DNA of 8,496 nt. Source: Candidatus Phascolarctobacterium caballi. Its GTDB lineage: Bacteria; Bacillota; Negativicutes; Acidaminococcales; Acidaminococcaceae. Both the position numbers and the translations under genes were made by a program. Under the pieces are notes generated by a model. It was not told the DNA's origin. It saw only the letters and a list, made by a program, of their open reading frames with translations, and made no database searches. Shown piece by piece: positions 7,149-8,496 of this stretch (positions within the stretch are counted from its first letter, which is position 1; every line of letters starts with the position of its first letter). The DNA lies in the NCBI GenBank assembly GCA_018065225.1, contig JAGHTS010000221.1:1-8496 (forward strand). The letters are read 5' to 3'.

Positions 7149-7765
7149 ACTGTACCAAAAATCCTGTCTCCGGCATCTCCAAGCCCCGGCAAAATATAAC
7201 CTTTGTCATTCAAGCACCTGTCTATTGCACAAGTATATAGCTTTACATCAGGATGTGCCTTGTTTACAACTTCAATCCCTTCAGGCACTGCCACCAGACA
7301 CATAAACCTTATATTGGTTATTCCCCTTTTTTTCAAATTATCAATGGCCGCCACAGCACTGCCGCCTGTTGCCAACATAGGGTCTGTAATTACATAATAA
7401 GCATCTTTGTCTTTGGGCATTTTGTAATAATATTCTTCTGGTTGCAAAGTTTCTTCGTTACGGGACATGCCAATATGACCTACATGGGCCTGTGGAACCA
7501 CCATCAGGACGCCTTCCATAAACCCCAGTCCCGCCCGCAAAATCGGTACTACCACCACTGTTTTGTCTTCTTCAAACCCTTCACATTCTTCCAAAGGTGT
7601 ACGTACTTTTACACTGCGTACAGGTAAATCTTTCAGTACCTCATAGGTCATCAAAGCGCCTATTTCATTGATAATTCTTCTAAAATTTGTGGTGCCTGTC
7701 TTTTCATTCCGCAAATGAGTCAGTTTTGTTTTAATCAAAGGATGGTCACAAACAGTAATCTGCAT
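7145..7765 (-). CDS. upp: Uracil phosphoribosyltransferase
   Basis: A 206-residue cytosolic enzyme, close to the usual length of about 208. It condenses uracil with PRPP to give UMP and pyrophosphate in pyrimidine salvage. Visible motifs are PILRAGLG (about residues 74-81), the PRPP-binding loop with the core TDPMLATGGSA (residues 127-137), and the C-terminal GLGDAGDRIFGT (residues 194-205), which in the family contacts the uracil ring. The start MQITVCDHPL follows an AGGAGGA site at the end of rpiB, and the N-terminus begins where family members begin. Its stop TGA overlaps the first ATG of the deaminase gene (ATGATGA), a sign of translational coupling. rpiB upstream provides ribose-5-phosphate, the precursor of its co-substrate. 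No leader or attenuator is seen directly before it, so regulation would come from the operon promoter outside the window. Confidence 0.97.
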   Translation of the reverse strand: MQITVCDHPLIKTKLTHLRNEKTGTTNFRRIINEIGALMTYEVLKDLPVRSVKVRTPLEECEGFEEDKTVVVVPILRAGLGFMEGVLMVVPQAHVGHIGMSRNEETLQPEEYYYKMPKDKDAYYVITDPMLATGGSAVAAIDNLKKRGITNIRFMCLVAVPEGIEVVNKAHPDVKLYTCAIDRCLNDKGYILPGLGDAGDRIFGTV

Positions 7766-7770
7766 TTTCT

Positions 7771-7777
7771 TCCTCCT
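7771..7777 (-). promoter_or_regulatory. Ribosome binding site that sets the upp start
   Basis: AGGAGGA on the minus strand lies 5 nt before the ATG at 7763-7765 and overlaps the rpiB stop codon. It decides the start: the upp frame stays open 22 codons further into rpiB, but that extension has no such site and no match to the family. Confidence 0.8.
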
Positions 7778-8213
7778 ACTTTTCCAATGCCATAATTTTA
7801 TCAACCCTACGAGCATGTCGTCCGCCGGCAAAATCTGTTTTCAGCCAAGTGTCTACTATCAGTTCCGCAACTCCTATGCCAACAATTCTTTCACCCATAC
7901 ACAAAACATTGGCATCATTATGTTCCCTGCTCATTTTAGCACTATAAACATCATTACATACTGCCGCCCGGATGCCTTTGCATTTGTTTGCCGCAATGGA
8001 AATCCCTATCCCTGTACCACAAATCAAAATGCCTTTATTCGTTGTGCCTTTAAGCAATTCTGCACAAAGTTTGGCGGCATAATCAGGATAATCACAGCTG
8101 TCTTCCGTATATGTTCCCACATCCGTAATTTCATATCCCTTGTCCGTCAAATATTTTTTTAGATATTCCTTTAAATGAATACCGCCGTGGTCACTCCCAA
8201 TTAATAGTTTCAT
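7776..8213 (-). CDS. rpiB: Ribose-5-phosphate isomerase B
   Basis: A 145-residue cytosolic protein of the RpiB/LacAB family, at the family's usual length. It interconverts ribulose 5-phosphate and ribose 5-phosphate in the non-oxidative pentose phosphate pathway and so supplies ribose for PRPP. Seen in sequence: the N-terminal SDHGG motif (D8, H9), the CGTGIG active-site loop with catalytic Cys65, the SREHNDAN segment with His98, and the C-terminal GGRHARRVDKI segment that in the family helps bind phosphate. Family knowledge: the Cys acts as the base in the isomerisation and the His helps to open the sugar ring. The ATG has a good ribosome binding site, and the TAG stop overlaps the ribosome binding site of upp. 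A LacA/LacB or sugar-phosphate isomerase variant is possible, but the sua5/upp context favours RpiB. Confidence 0.95.
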   Translation of the reverse strand: MKLLIGSDHGGIHLKEYLKKYLTDKGYEITDVGTYTEDSCDYPDYAAKLCAELLKGTTNKGILICGTGIGISIAANKCKGIRAAVCNDVYSAKMSREHNDANVLCMGERIVGIGVAELIVDTWLKTDFAGGRHARRVDKIMALEK

Positions 8214-8217
8214 AAAT

Positions 8218-8224
8218 TCACCTC
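8218..8224 (-). promoter_or_regulatory. Ribosome binding site of rpiB
   Basis: GAGGTGA on the minus strand matches the 16S anti-Shine-Dalgarno sequence; its GAGG core sits 7 nt before the rpiB ATG. It lies within the 23-nt gap after the sua5 stop, so rpiB can be translated independently from the same transcript. Confidence 0.75.
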
Positions 8225-8236
8225 GCTAATATTATA

Positions 8237-8496
8237 TCACAAAAATTGGTTGCCCGCCGCCTTACGCATACGGTTCATAACCGCCAAACCCAACCCGTCT
8301 TCAGATACGGTTTCTGCATAAATGACATCTACCCCCGCCCTGTCCAAATCACGCAAATAATAAAATAATTTATTAGCCAAATCCTCTACAGACAAAAAAA
8401 TTTTATTTACGCAATTTGAATATGCCAGTGTTGCAATAACCCCCACTTTAAGGTTTTTGGCAAGTGCCTGTTGGATATTTTTGTCCATTATCAATG
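8237..8496 (-). CDS. sua5: Threonylcarbamoyl-AMP synthase, Sua5 family (3' end only)
   Basis: Only the last 86 or so residues lie in the window; the gene continues past the right edge, so the TTG near the edge is an internal Leu codon and not a start. The ending (motifs GVDVIYAE, then GLGLAVMNR, then KAAG) matches the C-terminal Sua5 domain that follows the YrdC catalytic domain in long-form enzymes. Family knowledge: these enzymes make threonylcarbamoyl-adenylate from threonine, bicarbonate and ATP, the first step of the t6A37 modification of ANN-reading tRNAs, in the cytosol. The catalytic YrdC part is outside the window and cannot be checked. The stretch between the VGVIAT and LANKLF motifs looks several residues shorter than the Sua5 sequences I remember. 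The stop TGA is followed 23 nt later by rpiB, the usual neighbour in Bacillota, which supports the call. Confidence 0.88.
   Translation of the reverse strand, partial: LIMDKNIQQALAKNLKVGVIATLAYSNCVNKIFLSVEDLANKLFYYLRDLDRAGVDVIYAETVSEDGLGLAVMNRMRKAAGNQFL

Noticed and set aside
7766..7831. A 22-codon N-terminal extension of upp into rpiB
   Set aside because: The AGGAGGA site and the family's usual N-terminus both place the start at 7765.
8231..8239. TGATATAAT resembling an extended -10 between sua5 and rpiB
   Set aside because: It overlaps the sua5 stop, has no -35 at the right distance, and would start RNA inside the rpiB ribosome binding site.
1..8496. Mobile elements, CRISPR arrays, tRNA or rRNA genes, riboswitches
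   Set aside because: No terminal inverted repeats, spaced direct repeats, transposase or phage motifs, or tRNA-like folds were found; intergenic gaps are mostly under 100 bases, the longest being 6562-6698 (137 nt), which holds the terminator and promoter.

Overview
The window is a run of bacterial protein genes that all read on the minus strand, so transcription goes from high to low coordinates. Tight spacing, AGGAGG-type ribosome binding sites, occasional TTG starts, a fairly low G+C content and a one-chain pyruvate:ferredoxin oxidoreductase point to an anaerobic member of the Bacillota (Firmicutes). Clostridia or Negativicutes are both possible, and I cannot place it more precisely by reading alone.

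Two transcription units can be seen. The upstream one (8496 down to about 6635) holds the 3' end of a Sua5-type threonylcarbamoyl-AMP synthase gene, rpiB (ribose-5-phosphate isomerase B), upp (uracil phosphoribosyltransferase) and a dCMP deaminase gene (comEB type). It resembles the familiar Bacillota neighbourhood sua5/ywlC - rpiB - upp - comEB. Its theme is tRNA modification, pentose phosphate supply and pyrimidine salvage: RpiB feeds the ribose-5-phosphate used for PRPP, Upp uses PRPP to make UMP, and dCMP deaminase makes dUMP for thymidylate. The unit ends at a 13-bp stem followed by a T tract.

Immediately after that terminator lies a near-consensus sigma-A promoter (TTGCCA, 17 bp, TATAAT). 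It starts a second unit of five genes separated by only 33, 31, 17 and 30 nt: a 361-residue protein of unknown function with a PH/GRAM-like C-terminal part, a CorA-family divalent cation transporter, a small three-helix membrane protein, a universal stress protein, and pyruvate:ferredoxin (flavodoxin) oxidoreductase of 1175 residues. I found no convincing internal promoter or terminator, so these may share a transcript and link central anaerobic pyruvate oxidation with ion transport and stress proteins. The last 96 bases hold a possible promoter and the first five codons of a further gene that leaves the window.

No tRNA, rRNA, CRISPR array, insertion sequence or prophage gene was seen. Most of the content is housekeeping. 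The least explained parts are the 361-residue protein, the small membrane protein and the make-up of the second operon.
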